Shown one piece after another: positions 51,261 to 64,000 of a stretch of 64,000 nucleotides of DNA (position 1 is its first letter; the number at the start of each line of letters is the position of its first letter). The position numbers were made by a program, and so were the translations under genes. Source of the DNA: Mesodorylaimus sp. YZB2_4 (Eukaryota; Nematoda; Enoplea; Dorylaimida; Dorylaimidae). The notes beneath the pieces were generated by a model. The model did not search any database. It saw nothing but the letters and a program-made list of their open reading frames with translations, and was not told the DNA's origin. Location of the stretch: positions 434,001 through 498,000 of the forward strand of contig JASANH010001723.1 in NCBI GenBank assembly GCA_030248295.1, in the 5' to 3' direction.

Positions 51261-52630
51261 TCACAAATGTTCCTCTTTTTGAGGTTCCCTGTATTCATTC
51301 AGTATAGCTCTCATTTTCTGCACCTTTCCGATCGACGTTCTCTTCAAGCCGTTAGGCGAGTCGAAAACTGGGTGACGAGCGCATGCGACACTATTTTCAG
51401 GGTCACTAGCCGACCCGTGATACTCAACCGCCTTGACGCCAGTGGCTTTCATTAAATCTACTAAATTCCGTTCGTCAACGCCGGAACCTAGAAAAAACAG
51501 ACATCTCGAAGACGCGTTTTAAAGCAAATTCAATAAAGCTTCTATTCAATAACGCTTGTGACCCGAGGGTCGAGGCTCGTTTGTGATAGAAAAGTGACAG
51601 TTTTAAAGTTGGCACGCTTACCAATCAAAATAATCAAACGTCCAGCTGCCTGAAACAACGATGACGTAAGACTTGGCATAGCTGTTATAAACTACAGTAG
51701 ATGCGTAGATAGCTAGTACTTCTTACTCCTTATCGGAGGCACGCACTTTTATTCTCGTCACTCACTTCTCTAATCACTCTTCGAATGATTTCCACGCCTT
51801 GAATGGCCGTTGCCGATAAACCGCTCGTCAGCAGTCGAGTGAATCCCAAAGTGATAATTTTGTTCAAGTTCGTTTTCCATTTGTCCGACGGTGAACAATC
51901 GAAGGCTAGCAATTGCTTCGGGTGATTTGAGAAGGAGGTGGGGCGGAAAATTATACCTGAACGCTCAATATGCTTACCTCGATGGAATGTGACGGGCAAT
52001 GGTGCCGCCTGGCCTAACAAGGATAGCAACAATCATTACCGATATTCCCTCACAATCAGCCGTCACCCCTCACCCCAAGGACGCACTTACTGATGATCGT
52101 AGCACAGTTCATCTCGTCAACATCCCCGTTTCTATGTTAGAAAAACTCCAAGTGTGTACTCACATCATTTAGCCGCTTCTTTTCCTTCCTTCTAAGCCAG
52201 GGTGCTTACTCAGTCAAGGCCCCGAACACGAATCCATCAGCGCCAGCTTGTTTCAAAGAAACCAGATCCTCGATCATGACTGCCATTTCGGACTGCGTGT
52301 AGACAAAATGGACGTGACGACATCGAATCATGCAGAAGACGGGAATAAGTGAGTGTTTTTTGACTGATTTTAATAAACCTAAATGTACGTCAAATAAGTG
52401 CGCTTTGGGGAAAGAAATTTGTTAGCCACCTACTAACCAATACTCGGAGTCAGGCCTCCTAGGCATAACGAAGAACATAGTTCTATTCGATCAGCTCCTA
52501 AAAATTTATTTCAAGCGTACAAATTTCTTGCGTCATTAGCCGCAACGGGTGTGTTCAACGTCTTACCTCCACGTTCTGCGTTAACAGCCGATTCCAAAGA
52601 GTCAACGCAAATTTCCAATTTTAACTGCAT
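51261..52630 (-). CDS. CUTC: Copper homeostasis protein CutC-like
   Basis: Eight minus-strand exons: 52567-52630, 52438-52497, 52210-52363, 52091-52131, 51978-52013, 51766-51905, 51622-51649, 51261-51487; 750 nt, 249 residues, the expected CutC size. TIM-barrel landmarks are AVNAERGGADRIELCSSL, GGLTPSIG, IPVFCMIR, AGADGFVFGALTE, PLPVTFHRAFD and GFTRLLTSG. Usual family sequences are changed in two places: MIRPRxGDFxY reads MIRCRHVHFVY, and the strand-7 I-MPGGGV reads LILIGSGVDERN. CutC proteins are implicated in copper handling, but enzymatic function is unproven. The gene includes a 28-nt micro-exon. Divergence could mean altered ligand binding. Confidence 0.87.
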
Positions 52631-55600
52631 CTAAAGAGATTGTTCAAAAACATAACGCCATTTCATCGACAGCTGTTCCCACACGCTTTTCCCTTGCCTT
52701 GATAAAGAGTGTTGGTGGTGTGGGTGAAAAATGAGTTGGTGAGATGGAAGGAGTGCGTGCGGCTTGAACCTTCCTTTGCATATTCGTCATCCTGGTTCTC
52801 AGAGGTGTTCTCTAGTGTTGGGTTACTTCACTACTTCAGAATTTGGAAAAAATGTGCTTATCTTTGGTAAGTTGCGACAGGGCACTGTTTGGCACTTTTC
52901 GTCGAGAGGACAAGAGGTGACAGGAAGTGCAGCATCATTCCGGAGGCTTATATCCTCTAGTATCGATGCCAGTGCCATTAGAAGGTGTTTGTGTCCAATC
53001 AGAGGAACCGATATTAGCGCTGTCAAACCAGAATCCCGTCTCCCATTTGTGATTGACAAAGTATGTTGTCGGTGTTAAAAGACTTTGATCTCAGGTTCCT
53101 CGAAGCTATTTAGGCTTTTAGTTTTCTTTTGTCGCAAATGTCCTCTTTTTGTGCGCATTCATCTTCAAATAGAGGTCAATGAGACTCGTCATCTTGTTTT
53201 GTTTTCCAAAAATCAACTTGTCATCTTTGAAACCTTCGATTATGTCCGTTCGACCTTCGATGTGGTCCAGGTAGTTCGTTTTAGGCTAAAGCATCGGCTA
53301 CAGTAATACCCTAAACATGGACGACTGGAGAACGATGAATCCTATCTCGTGCTGCTATGCAGGGGCGGGTATGACAAATTCGATTTTCCCTAGTTTCATC
53401 TCGAGAAACGGCCGAGATTAAAAAAGCGAACACCACAAAGGAGTCGTGACATCATTTATTTTCTCAGTACTGCCGGCAGTCGATGTCCATTCTTGGGCTT
53501 AATATATGTTAAGCTTGAGTCGGATGCTTCAGCTCAAATCGTCAGTCATGCATTGGCAGCTGCGAATCAATTTCTTGGTCTTTCTTCCCTCAGCTTTATT
53601 TTTATTCGCCCTTCTGCCCTTTTCATGCTCGCACGAAGTTATATAACGAAGCCAAAAACGGGTTGTTGATGACTTTAGAGGGGACTCGTGGGCTTAAAAT
53701 GGGTTTTTTTAAACACGGAACAAGATCGTTGAACAGAACGGCTCGAAACTTTTTAGCTTTTTTCGATTGGTCGGTCAATAAGAATGGGCACGGTTGTAGG
53801 GGCGTATTTATCTTGTGTTGGTGCGAAGAATTGGGGAGTCAAGCTGGTAAGGCACTGTCTTGCTGCGCTAATGAATTGTGTTGGCTACATAGTCAGTCCA
53901 GGAGGCATTCGCATTTTTCACGCCCTGATTGATCAGGCGAAGAGTATCCGACAATCTCTAAAAGGTGCACGTAGGGGGACATTACTAAAATTGCCTACTT
54001 TATATCCCTAGATTTATGACAAAAACTAATGTCACCAACTGATCTCTTCGGGGACTACCCTCCCTGCCCTCCTTGTATTGATCAGTCAATGCCTTATTTA
54101 CCTGTGAAATACCTACCAGGGGCCTGCACTGGGCTGCTAGTCACGGCCGGGTGCACAAAGACCACGAGGCCCTCCCGTGGTTCCATGCTGCCCGACTGTC
54201 ACACACTCGTCAACTTGTCTTTTTTCCATCATTCAATCACCCAATGGTTCTCTAAAGTGATACTGATACCAGACGGACGATTTGGCAGATTTCAAAGGGA
54301 AACGAGACACCATCAGATTTTTCACGCGCTTTCGCTAAGCTTGGGAAACCCCGTCGACACTCGTTGGCCCCAGTGCAATTTATTCGGGAAGACTGTGCCT
54401 TGCCCATTTAAAAACTTGACCCGGAAGTCGCATGTCCTCTTGGCATTGCGTCGGAGCCAATAATTCTTTGCTAGGCCGGTTTTCCTTCATCGCCCAAACT
54501 CCCTAATAGCACTGCAAGACAGGCACTACTTGCTCGTCATTGACTGGGCTCGTCTAATGGCAACTTTGTTTTATCTGTCCAACCAATCAATACTTCGTTT
54601 TTGCTCGAACCAAATTACAAAAAGTACCAAAACCAATAGGCATACTTTTTGTTGCTTTTTCCTTGTCACACTTTTGTTGGGCCTGGGCGATCGGCCTGGT
54701 GAGAAGTTTTCAAAACTTGGAACTCTCTTTATCACTTACAACTGACTTGCTCCTATCAACTTCGCTCTTCTCTCGTCTCTGCTACTTCATTGAGATGCGA
54801 ACTCCTGTTCGAGTTTAGTCGGCAATGACGAGCTCCTGTGCGATGTTCGTCAATGGAACATTGTTAGCAACGAGCGGCTAACACACTTAGCTCGCCATGG
54901 GCTTATTAGCTGCTCGATTAGACATTTGGAAAAGTAAGTCCTTTCTTCAGTCTAGATACCTCGGGTGTCAGGTGTTCAAACATTTTCGCATCAACCCATT
55001 CAATGGTTTCCAAACCTCGAAGCTTTGTCGGCAGGGCGACTGTTTGCCCAAGCTCATGCAAGTTTTTCTAATAGACTGGCTAGGTTTCAGACAAATCCTG
55101 TAAGGTGCTATTTGTATCATCTGTGTGTCATTGACGTGATGAGAGACCCATCGCACGGGCCAGGTTCGCCGAGGGAAGCCGCTTGTGATCGTTCAAGTTG
55201 GAAATCCATTGGCAGGTGGTCGATTGATGTCACGTAAACGTCAGCGAGCTTGTTACGCAACGGCCTTCAGCTCGATTCGTGTTTTGCTAGTCCCGGCGAG
55301 ATGTTGAGTGTGCAGCCCACTCACGAACAGAGCGAGCATAAGCTTCTATGACCCCGGGTCTAGCCTTAAGCGAGCGGTCACTGCGGCAAATTCCCCTACT
55401 CAGTTTTCAGGAAACATAATGCTTGTTATTCGAGCTAATCTCGGGTTCAGCCTGATTTCATTCTGCAATTCGATTTGCTTCTGGGGCTGGCCAGGAGTAT
55501 TGATCTTTTCATGACCAGGATGGTCTCAGATGGTAAATTAGTTAGGGCAAGGGAAATATAAATATGATTTTGCTTTGTTTTTCTTTTCTTTACCGCCCAT

Positions 55601-57241
55601 CTACTGTAGGTCTGTCCAATTTATGCTAGCGCATGACTAACTTACACCGCCCCAAGCTTAGCTACAACTTTAATGATCTTTTCTTGAACCGATGTCAAAG
55701 AGGATGTTTTCCCGGTTTTTAAACACGTCTTCTTATACGTAGGTCTTTTCTATTAAGGCACTGCTTGATTTTATATTGTGCCTGGCACGCACACACTCAC
55801 GTAGCTTGGGCGTGTCCCGCTTTTTACTGCCCGACTTATTGTAGGCCTCAAACAAGCCTTGAGATATTTTCCCGAAACTCGAGTGTTTCAAATTGTGCAA
55901 GACTGCATCGAGTGTTCGTGATCGAAGCCAACAGGATCAAGTGATTGATCACGCCAGGAATGCCTAAGGCAAGCCAGTGATTGCCTTGCTAGTGGATTGC
56001 GAGATGACCGTTTTGTGGACTAGCTCATTCATTATTCACGCTTGCCTAAGCCTATTATGTCACATGGTGAGGTCTCGATGCGTGCGAGCTATCGCATGCA
56101 AAGCACTAATAGCCTGCTCGCCTGTAATATGAAATAGCTCTCCAGAGAAGGGTCCGTTTCTGAAGAGTCTCTCAATCGGTGCTCGAATCTAGACGACCAC
56201 AAGTTTGGTGACTGCTGTTTTGTGGCTGGACAAATCAACGACGCGCTCTCTCGGTCAGGAGGGGCGCACAAGGGCAGTGCGTCTTTTGCTCTATAAACTC
56301 TGGCCTTATCCTTTTTCCGATAAGGTTTGTGGTCGAGCGTAAAGCGGATTAGGGGTTGGTGGATTAATCGAAGTCCCCTGCGCGAGCATTGGTTAGCATA
56401 GCCGTATTGGCCCACCCTTGGTGTGAAGATAAATTCATTATGGTACTCGCTATCCTTGGTTCGCAGACGTGACCATAGGCTGCAGGCAAGCAGCCAGCAG
56501 CGTGGTTCTCATTTCCTTATTGACCGTTTCTCGCCTTCCTCACTCTTACCCGTACAGTTGCCGCTGGAAGTGTCAGTCAACACCTCGTTTCTGACTCAAC
56601 CTATTCTAAACCATTACTCCGAATGTGGGTGTGTCGTGGAAGGTCACGTTTTCAAAAACATCCTGCGATCAAGGCGCCAACAAGACGTTTGCGGTGGCGG
56701 ATGGACGATTAGCACTGGCTGCTCCATCATTTTTGATCGTTTTAGTCAGTTTGCCTCACTTTGTTCTGCCTGACGTCATTGTAGGAGGCTAGCTATGTTT
56801 GAAAGGGATGGGTATCATTGTGCACTAAATCGCCTATTCCATCATCAACAGAGCGTAAAAGAGCAATGTGCTCATAATTGATTGCACGATTTTGGTGGCT
56901 CGGGAGAATGTTGTTTCTGGGAACGTTGTAGAGGTTCGCTGACTTAGCTAAAGCCCCTGGCTAGAATACTTTGCTCACTGGCATAAGGACAGTTACGATG
57001 ACTAGTTTGTTTTTACGTTCAGCCCTCCTCAGGCCGATGTTGTCTGTCTTCTGGCATTCTTCGACTGCCATGTTGGTCGCTAACGAGCCCCGCTATCGCC
57101 AGTTAGGACACTTTTTCTCTAACACTCTAAAACAGTTTTGCCCTTCGTTTTAGAACATTTGCGTGACTCGGAAAATATGATTGCTCACACCAGAACTGAA
57201 TAAGACCACTGGCCTCGTGATTGCTACAATCCCATTACAGT
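52631..57241. other. Large gene-poor region upstream of the CCK-like receptor
   Basis: 4.6 kb without a supportable gene. The longest frame (54029-54463, 144 codons) lacks any recognisable domain or splice context. Others near 52823-53059 and 56089-56415 are equally featureless. It probably contains the 5'UTR exon(s) and regulatory DNA of the GPCR gene, since an acceptor-like CCCATTACAG lies directly before its start codon. Confidence 0.4.
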
Positions 57242-60200
57242 ATGTCTGGAGACGGGCCGTCGTCGTTCGAGTCGAGTGAGTGGATAAGAATGGTGGATCC
57301 ATTAGGAATTATGTCATCTGCTGAACTGCCATTTCTGGTCAACGACACTAAGTGGATGGGCAATGAGACTGGTCTAAATTATAGTTCAGCAGGCGACGAT
57401 GACGACTACGAATCGTATGGTCCAGCATGCCAATTGCAATTGACCACCAGACACATCGTCCTCATTGTATGTTTCACCATCATTTTCACCCTATCAGTCA
57501 TTGGAAACTGTCTAGTGATTGTGACTATCGCCCAAAATCGATGGATGCGAACAGTGACAAATATATTTCTACAAAGTTTGGCCATCAGTGATTTACTGCT
57601 AAGTGTCATTTGCATGCCTCCCACACTCACAGCCATGCTGTTCCAGTGTTTCCTGTGGGGACAGGCCATGTGCAAGTTAATAAGCTATTTACAACGTAAG
57701 TTCAGACTGCGCTCGGGTCAGGGATGTCGTAACAGCTGCCCCATTTCAGCCGTGTCCGTGGCCGCGAGTGCTTACACCCTGGTGGCAATAGCCTTGGAAC
57801 GCTATAACGCCATTTGCAGGCCACTGCACTCTCGCCATTGGAAAACCAAATCGCACGCTATCAAAATGATCGTGACGGTCTGGGTGATCTCGTTATTGTG
57901 CTCATCTCCTTCATTGTTCATGTACAACTTGGTCCAAATCCGCCCAGGTATCCCTAACCCACTTCCGGCCCTCCCCCAACTAATCTCATCCTTCTCTTTC
58001 AGGTCAATGGAATTGCAGAGACGACTCGTAAGTCCCAGATTCCTTCTGGACTCATTTAGGAAACTCTAATTGGATGATTTCAATTTCAGGGGTGGTACAG
58101 GCGTGATAAGTAGTTTCTACACATTATTCCTATTCCTAGTCCTCTTCATTGTGCCTCTTGTACTTATGATCGTATTATACTCGGCGGTAACATATACGCT
58201 CTGGATGGGCATCAAATTGGATTCGAGTACGAGCAACGGCGAAACGAGTAAGAGCTCTGTTTTCAGCTTAACAGGCTTGGAAGACGCAATTAATTTGCTC
58301 CAAATTCCCCATGGTATCGAGGACTCGAGGACTCTTTTACGCCAGTTTGCTTATAATTTCCTGCATATTCAAAAACACGCCTGCCTCGCTAGCCCAATCG
58401 AAATTGTACTTTCTGATGTCGACCAGAGAAATGGCAAGGCCGAGTGCTGATTGAGGGAAAACGGTTTCTATAGTCCTTGTCAATTGACCAAGCACGAGCA
58501 TGTGCTCCGTGATAACAACTCCCATTCACACAATATCCACGCAAGACATACTTGCGTCAATAACAAATCACCAGCACCTGCTAAGCAGTTATGGACTCAG
58601 GATGTGAAATTTCTCAGAACTATTTGTGAGCCTTTTCCAAAAGTAAAATTATGCCATTTCCCATTTCGCGCTCGGAAGCTTCATGACGCAAATGTGCTAT
58701 TGCTGTCTTGGCCTAGAATCGACACAGTTTAAAGGGCCTTTCTATTAATGATACTTTCGAGCATTCCCGTCAACTTGGTTCATAAGTATGGCTAAAGATT
58801 CCTAAAATAGGAGGCTGTTTTGATGAAATATACACTCAGGGTCACAACGTTCTTACAAGCTGTAGATAAAAAGCTTGCAGTTGGATGGAGTGCCAATGCG
58901 GCCAACTGCTGACAACTGTGGGGCAATAGGATGCACGACTGGAATAAGCTATCCTTTGAGGGAACGTTTAGAGCAAGCAGACAGGGCTGGATGCATGACT
59001 AGACAGGACTAATATGTTGTTGTTTGTCCAGGTTCGCCCACCGATGAAGCCTCGTCAGTGCGGTCATCCGCTGGAACGTCCTACCGCCATCGCCTGTCAA
59101 CTTCGAAACCAGTCAAAATGCTCAGTCGGCTCAGTGCGTCCATACGAAGTCGATCGGGCAATTGCTCGACTGTCATTTCGGTCAACCCTTTATCCAAGCA
59201 ATCGACTGCACTATTGGATGGCTCGTGCAAATCGTCAACAGGTCACGCCGGAGCCAAGGCAATACCAGAGCACAAAATGTCAACCAGCACAACTCCTGAT
59301 TGGAAATTATTGGGAGGAGGGGGTGCCCCGGGCCCCATTCTAAGATGTACTCATTCGGCAAAGAACTTGGAAGCTAAGAAACGGGTCATAATTATGTTAT
59401 TCGTGATCGTGGCCGAATTCTTGGTCTGCTGGAGTCCTCTATAGTAAGTATGGCAGTCTACATTGACCAATTTGATCAGCCGGGTCCATCATGACAGCCA
59501 GGAACCTTGAGCAAGGAGCCTCCAACAGTGCTCACCATATCTGTTACCCTGCCGCCTAGTGAGTGAGAGAGTATTGATCTGCCCTGGCTGGGAGACGTCC
59601 GCCCCTCGGTTGATGTTTCAGCCGCAGGTGTAGGCGGAAGACTCGCCTCGCCCCCGTCGGAATTTTTGTCCCGCCGACTTCGGCCGTCCGCATACTCTGC
59701 TACGCCTGCAAAGCTTGTGATTAGTCAAACTTCACTGAAACCCACGGTGAATGACCTTGTGTAAGTCATCACCTGGGAGCATTACCTGACCGTGATCCGC
59801 ACAGAAGCCACTCTGAATTCACAGCTGTCTTCTTTCAGCGCCTACTTGGCATTGTGGCAGTTCAAGTACATAACTAATTTCGACGCCTATTTGTACACGT
59901 TCTTGGTAGTCCTCGCGTATCTCAGTTCATGCTCGAATCCGATCACCTACTGTTTCCTGAACTTGAAATTTCGTCAAGCCTTCCTTTTGGCTTTCGGATG
60001 CAGATTTCTGGTCAAGGAAGCGCCCTTACTCTACCAGACTGCACTGGCACAGAATCGGCGTTATCCGAACATTCAATCTGCATCTCGTAGGGGCCCGTCC
60101 GCATCGATGGCCATAAATGGCTCCAAGCCAAATCTACCCGAAATAGATGGACAGGGCTCACAAAGGGCCATCGACAGTCTGGTAGTGCAATGCCATCAAC

Positions 60201-60508
60201 CGGAGAAACCTCTGGCAATACCACTTCTCCAATTGCGCACACCGTCTATTCGACCGTCGTCGAGTGAGCCAGGGGCGAGCAAGACATTCGACGAGCACGT
60301 TTACCAGAGCGACGACGATGACGACGATGAACTTTTGACAAATACACCTCCCAAGGTGACCACTCTCGATAAAGGAGGCACCACCCCCGCGCCCTCCACG
60401 CCCAGCAAAAGCAATGGGAAGACGGATAGTACGATTAAGAATACAGTGACTGGACAAAGACTGACCCCTTCGCCCACTCCTCTCCAGGAGAAGCTGACTT
60501 GTGTCTAG
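57242..60508 (+). CDS. Cholecystokinin/sulfakinin-type GPCR
   Basis: Six exons: 57242-57695, 57750-57947, 58003-58027, 58090-58247, 59032-59443, 59839-60508; 1,917 nt, 638 residues. Rhodopsin-family receptor with N-glycosylation sites (NDT, NET, NYS). TM1 reads SVIGNCLVIV, TM2 LAISDLLLSV, TM3 ends in ERYNAICRPLHSR, and WKTKSHAIKMI follows as in CCK receptors. A short exon codes for extracellular loop 2 (GQWNCRDD). TM6 (NLEAKKRVIIMLFVIVAEF, CW-P) and TM7 (SSCSNPITYCF) match the CCK/gastrin receptor class, as does the long third intracellular loop (~135 residues). Probably a Gq- or Gs-coupled neuropeptide receptor for CCK/sulfakinin-like peptides. The C-tail has a Cys for palmitoylation and an Asp6-Glu stretch. 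Intron 4 is 784 nt, intron 5 395 nt. Confidence 0.88.
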
Positions 60509-61216
60509 GCCCGATAGATATTGATTGCTTGAGACCCGTGGCTTCATCGCCTGTAATAATCACGTGTGCTGCCAGTATTAGAGGTCTGTTGGGTACAGTG
60601 CGCATGTGCGATGGCCTGTGTGAGTCACTGTGACTGCTGGTTCCGGACGGAGTCACAAGACATGACATGCAGGCAAGTCATGTGACCATGTGCACGCCCT
60701 AACATATCCTGGTCTACCAGAAAACATAACTTACATCAGAGGGCGCAACAGCAGGATGTCCCGTTTGTGCTCGGAAATGGGGCGTGATCGCGCTCGTTCC
60801 TCCTAAAACCGGTCCTCCGCATACACCACATATGAGGCAAGCTGTCATGGCAATCATGGTACTGCTCGTCAGCTTATCATGGGTCAGTCACAACAACCAC
60901 TCATAGCACAGTTTAATCAGGGCGGATTGTGAGCGACGCGAGAACGCATGATGAACAGCTGCACTTCTGCCACATCCTGGTGCTTGATCGCCCGCTACTG
61001 AGGCTGTGTGTCCCATCAAAGACTTTCAAGAGCCAGCTAAAAATTCGAAATATCCTGTCGCTGATAGACAAGAAAAAGACACATGCTCGCACATAAAACT
61101 GTCAGCACTATATTTGGCTAAATTATAGAATCAACACCATGGCAGCCGAGTACCTGCATGATCAAAAACATCTTAGTTCTCTAAGGGCATAATTATTAAA
61201 GCTCCTAAACGTTCCG
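60509..61216. other. Convergent spacer between CCK-like receptor and B-box gene
   Basis: 3'UTR sequence of both genes. An AATAAT-like site lies at ~60555. No other feature supported. Confidence 0.4.
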
Positions 61217-61961
61217 TCATCCATTTTTTAAATCGCCCATTGCTTTTTTCTCACTTGGCTGCAAAAACACGTCGAAGACCTCCGCGCTGGTGCCGTTGAT
61301 CTGACTAATGTCCAGGTTGAACTGCTCGACCACCTCCTCGCATTTTCTGACCGAACTGGCCAACAACTGATTGGCGTGCTCGAACAATTGATTGAATTCG
61401 ATGGCCAGAAAATTGGCTCTAGCGCCAAGTTCCTGCAATTAAACAACGTCAATGCATAACGTGGTTCCAAAACCCTGTTCCTCGTGGCGACCTCTTTCTT
61501 CTGTTTCAGACGCCAGGCCTCGGCTTTCCTAACCGCCATCACCACGCCGTACTCGTGCATGGCCTTGACGATGGTCTCGCGAGGGCGCAGTTCGTGATTG
61601 AGGTGGCCTTCCACTGCGCACACGGGGCACACGATCATCTTGCACGTCTCGCAGAACTCGTAGTCCTTCTTGTCCACGATGCACCGAGAGTCGCTGCACA
61701 CTCGGCACTTGGGACCAGTCTCGTCGAGCGATATCAGCATGGCGGCCTGAACATCATTCCTGGACAGGGCTCGACATCGAACCGAAGTCTTACCTGGCGC
61801 AAGGCGACCGGCCGATACGCCCAGGCGGCTCCCAAGCACGAGAACCTCCGCTGACACAAGTCGCACGTGATCGTCCGAATCTGCTGCGCCAGTTCGTCCC
61901 TGTCGATGGCGGTCACCACTCCGGCGGGTACTTGCGAGTCGAGGTTGGTCGGAGCGGCCAT
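61217..61961 (-). CDS. B-box / coiled-coil (TRIM-like) protein
   Basis: Three exons on the minus strand: 61794-61961, 61474-61746, 61217-61432; 218 residues from Met 61961 (MAAPTNLDS). An acceptor-like GTGCAG near 62013 would extend it upstream with a CATC pair, so the true N-terminus, perhaps with a RING, may be missing. A CDLC pair near residue 40 is followed by a B-box2-type zinc site (CRVC, CIVD, CETC, CPVC, HLNH). A helical, coiled-coil-like segment (ANFLAIEFNQLFEHANQLL, VRKCEEVVEQF) completes the RBCC-like order. No C-terminal NHL, SPRY or filamin domain. It ends soon after the coiled coil, so it is short for a TRIM. Function unknown; ubiquitin-ligase cofactor or scaffold is plausible. 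Confidence 0.7.
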
Positions 61962-62449
61962 GGCACTTCGAATTTTCTGGGTCAGACACGTTGCGCATCC
62001 TTCGCTCACGTCCTGCACGCGTCACTGCGCGTCCTTCGCTTGCCGCCACAGATTTTCAATCTCGGCTAAAAGCGGCAGTTTTTGAAATATCAGGCAGGGC
62101 ATGGGGAATCCAAGATAAACGCTACTGGACACATCAGGGATCGTCAGTTACGGTGACGCCAGGTCGTCTGCTATGAACTTTGGGACTAGGCATCGCATCA
62201 GCTCATCACAGGATATCACACAGGACCGTCTGGGATAGGCTCAACCACCTCAATCAGCGTACTAGACTCGACCGTGCAAGCTGAATGTGCGAGAGCGCCT
62301 ATCATTACTGTCTGATAAGCATGATTTAAAAGGGTTCCGCATACAAACCTTTGGGTCACACCATGGCAATCTGGGAATGGAACTAGGTCGGTCATGTGCG
62401 TTTCTGACAATAAGCAAGTATAGGCAAGGTCGGCTGGGTTAGGGGGTGT

Positions 62450-62464
62450 GGGGGGGGGGGGGGG
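62450..62464 (+). repeat. Poly-G run (15 G)
   Basis: Uninterrupted G-run preceded by AGGGGGTGTG, so potentially G-quadruplex forming. Confidence 0.9.
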
Positions 62465-62978
62465 AGAAGGATAGATAGCCAAGATGAACGCTGGCCGCTG
62501 GGCGGTCAGGACGCGAAGCGCAGAGGCTGGGGTGCGGGACCCGCCGGAGGCGAAACTTTTAGAAATTACTGCTTTATAATGCGCCTTTTACGCATTTCCT
62601 GTTATGGAAGCTATGCTTAAAACTTTTTTATTTTTAGTATTTCCTTGACTTGAATGCCCTTCTTAGAAGTGTTTGACTGATTGTGAGAATACAAAGCATT
62701 GCATTGGTTCTTCTACTAATCATCATAACGTTGTTTTCGGATTATTGAGAGCTGAATAAGAAACACAGCATAGCACATTAAAATCCAAGCATGATCAAAA
62801 TATCTTGCTTGGCTCCGAATAGACGTGAGTGGGTTGTATGACTGTTCACATACAGTACTGTGAGCAGGCTAACCAATTGGCCTGTACTTGGAGGCCAGGG
62901 CGTGGTCAGTCAGGTCCGATCTTGCTCCAGCCCAGTTACAATGATCGCTTTTGCTTCCTTCCTGCTGGACCTGAGGTA

Positions 62979-63039
62979 GGGGGGGGGGGGTTTGAGAGGA
63001 AGGGTTCAGTGTCATGGCCGGCCCAACAGGGGGGGGGGG
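62979..63039 (+). repeat. Paired poly-G runs (12 G and 11 G)
   Basis: Two G-runs 38 bp apart (62979-62990 and 63029-63039). The second is followed by T and CCCCC, which could fold back on it. Confidence 0.85.
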
Positions 63040-64000
63040 TCCCCCTCACTATCTCCCCCCTTGCCCATACCTGAGTCTGTAAGAGTGGTAGGATCCTGCG
63101 CTGTGAGGAGATAAGCTTCATGCTGTTGCTGCGCTTCCATCGTTTCAGATGATTCAGGGCGCAAATATCGGCGAGCTCGGCGCTATAAGAGCCGCAGGGA
63201 GGAGCTTGTCATTGCATGGATCAGCTGCACAGCGCCATTGGACCCAGGCTAGGTGTTCTATTGCATTTGTCACCAACAGCCCTTCGACCTCCAAACCACT
63301 GGTGTATTCCTTCCTACCAGGACTAGCTAGAGCTCATCAAGACCCTCTGTGACACTCATTAAGCCACAAACTAGAGAAGCCCTCACACACCAGTGTGGCC
63401 TGCCTCATCAACCATCCACCTTGAGATAACCAACCAACCAGCCAAAAGCGAACACATGAACACACTAATAGTCCTGCTGCACACATCGAACAATGTAATT
63501 CACACAGTGTGAATGGTGAGTGTCTCAAAACAAAGCCCAGGCCTCTGTTTCTATTTGAGCTCCTGTGTTTATAAAATGGAGATGCACAGCTAAATATCGA
63601 TTTCCTCCCTCTTGTAGTCTTGTTGTTGACCGTTCAGTCTCATCTTACAGCGACCCGACTAGGTCTGCTGGATGGATCAGTACTCTAACAGGGAAGTCAC
63701 TGCCGCAAAATTTGCAGTTATTGTAGCTGCGCCCAGAAATTTTACGCTGTTTTCAAAGCTCCACAATATTTGAGAGCAGATAGTTCTAGATCAGTCAGTA
63801 GATATCCCGACCGTGCCGCTCGAAAGATGCAGTGTAAAGTCAGCCGCAGTCGGCTAATTAGCGAGCTGGTGGGTACATTACATCGTGGACTATCTCTCAC
63901 GTTCATTGCTGCTAGCGAGAGCGAGTGCGACTGGTCGGCTGTAAGAGTGCCTCTCGTGTGTCGTACGCATGTGAGTTCGAAATTTGAGGTTCTTTTTGGC

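Larger units (their letters stand above)
61962..64000. other. Gene-poor window end with poly-G tracts
   Basis: May contain upstream exon(s) of the B-box gene near 62010-62090. Three long G-runs occur (62450-62464, 62979-62990, 63029-63039), the last followed after one T by five C. No coding model or RNA gene could be supported to the window end. Confidence 0.4.

Noticed and set aside
54029..54463. 144-codon plus-strand frame in the large spacer
   Set aside because: No signal peptide, domain or splice context; composition looks random. Kept only as part of the gene-poor region.

Overview
The window looks like an animal nuclear genome, most likely a nematode or a close ecdysozoan relative, and probably not a rhabditid. 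Genes are interrupted by many very short GT-AG introns (mostly about 45-70 nt) and lie 0.5-2 kb apart. One gene has a Wart-like N-terminus followed by a Hint/Hog module, an architecture described from nematode Hedgehog-related proteins. A Maelstrom gene is also present. Species is not determined. Exon models below were built by hand from splice sites, phase continuity and family knowledge; for every intact gene the summed exon length is a multiple of three, but single-base boundary errors are possible.

Layout. 1-3.8 kb (+): the last exons of TRRAP, then 4-hydroxyphenylpyruvate dioxygenase. 4.9-16.6 kb (+): one 18-exon gene for a roughly 3,224-residue class C GPCR with five tandem Venus-flytrap (ANF-receptor) modules before a single seven-helix domain. 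This is the most striking object here. 16.8-18.8 kb: an inverted-repeat element and a SINE fragment. 18.9-29.7 kb (-): two divergent, N-myristoylation-type SH3-SH2-tyrosine kinases flanking a secreted protein built from twelve leucine-rich helical repeats, essentially one repeat per symmetric phase-1 exon. 30-30.9 kb: a perfect 74-bp inverted repeat plus a direct repeat. 31.5-33.4 kb (+): a DEG/ENaC channel copy whose frame is broken in several places.

34.0-37.6 kb (-): phospholipase B-like lysosomal hydrolase. 37.8-39.8 kb: a sesquipedalian-type PH protein (+) converging on NUBP1 (-). 40.3-44.6 kb (+): Maelstrom, with a 2.5-kb intron containing a tRNA-related SINE. 45.0-45.7 kb (+): a RING protein. 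47.2-49.3 kb (-): the Wart/Hint protein. 51.3-52.6 kb (-): CutC. 57.2-60.5 kb (+): a cholecystokinin/sulfakinin-type GPCR. 61.2-62.0 kb (-): a B-box (TRIM-like) protein. The rest is gene-poor sequence with SINEs and unusual poly-G/C tracts.

The genes are not an operon-like functional set. Conserved single-copy housekeeping genes (TRRAP, HPD, NUBP1, CUTC, PLBD, sesquipedalian) are interspersed with lineage-specific signalling and secreted genes. The candidates for undescribed biology are the five-flytrap receptor and the twelve-repeat secreted protein.
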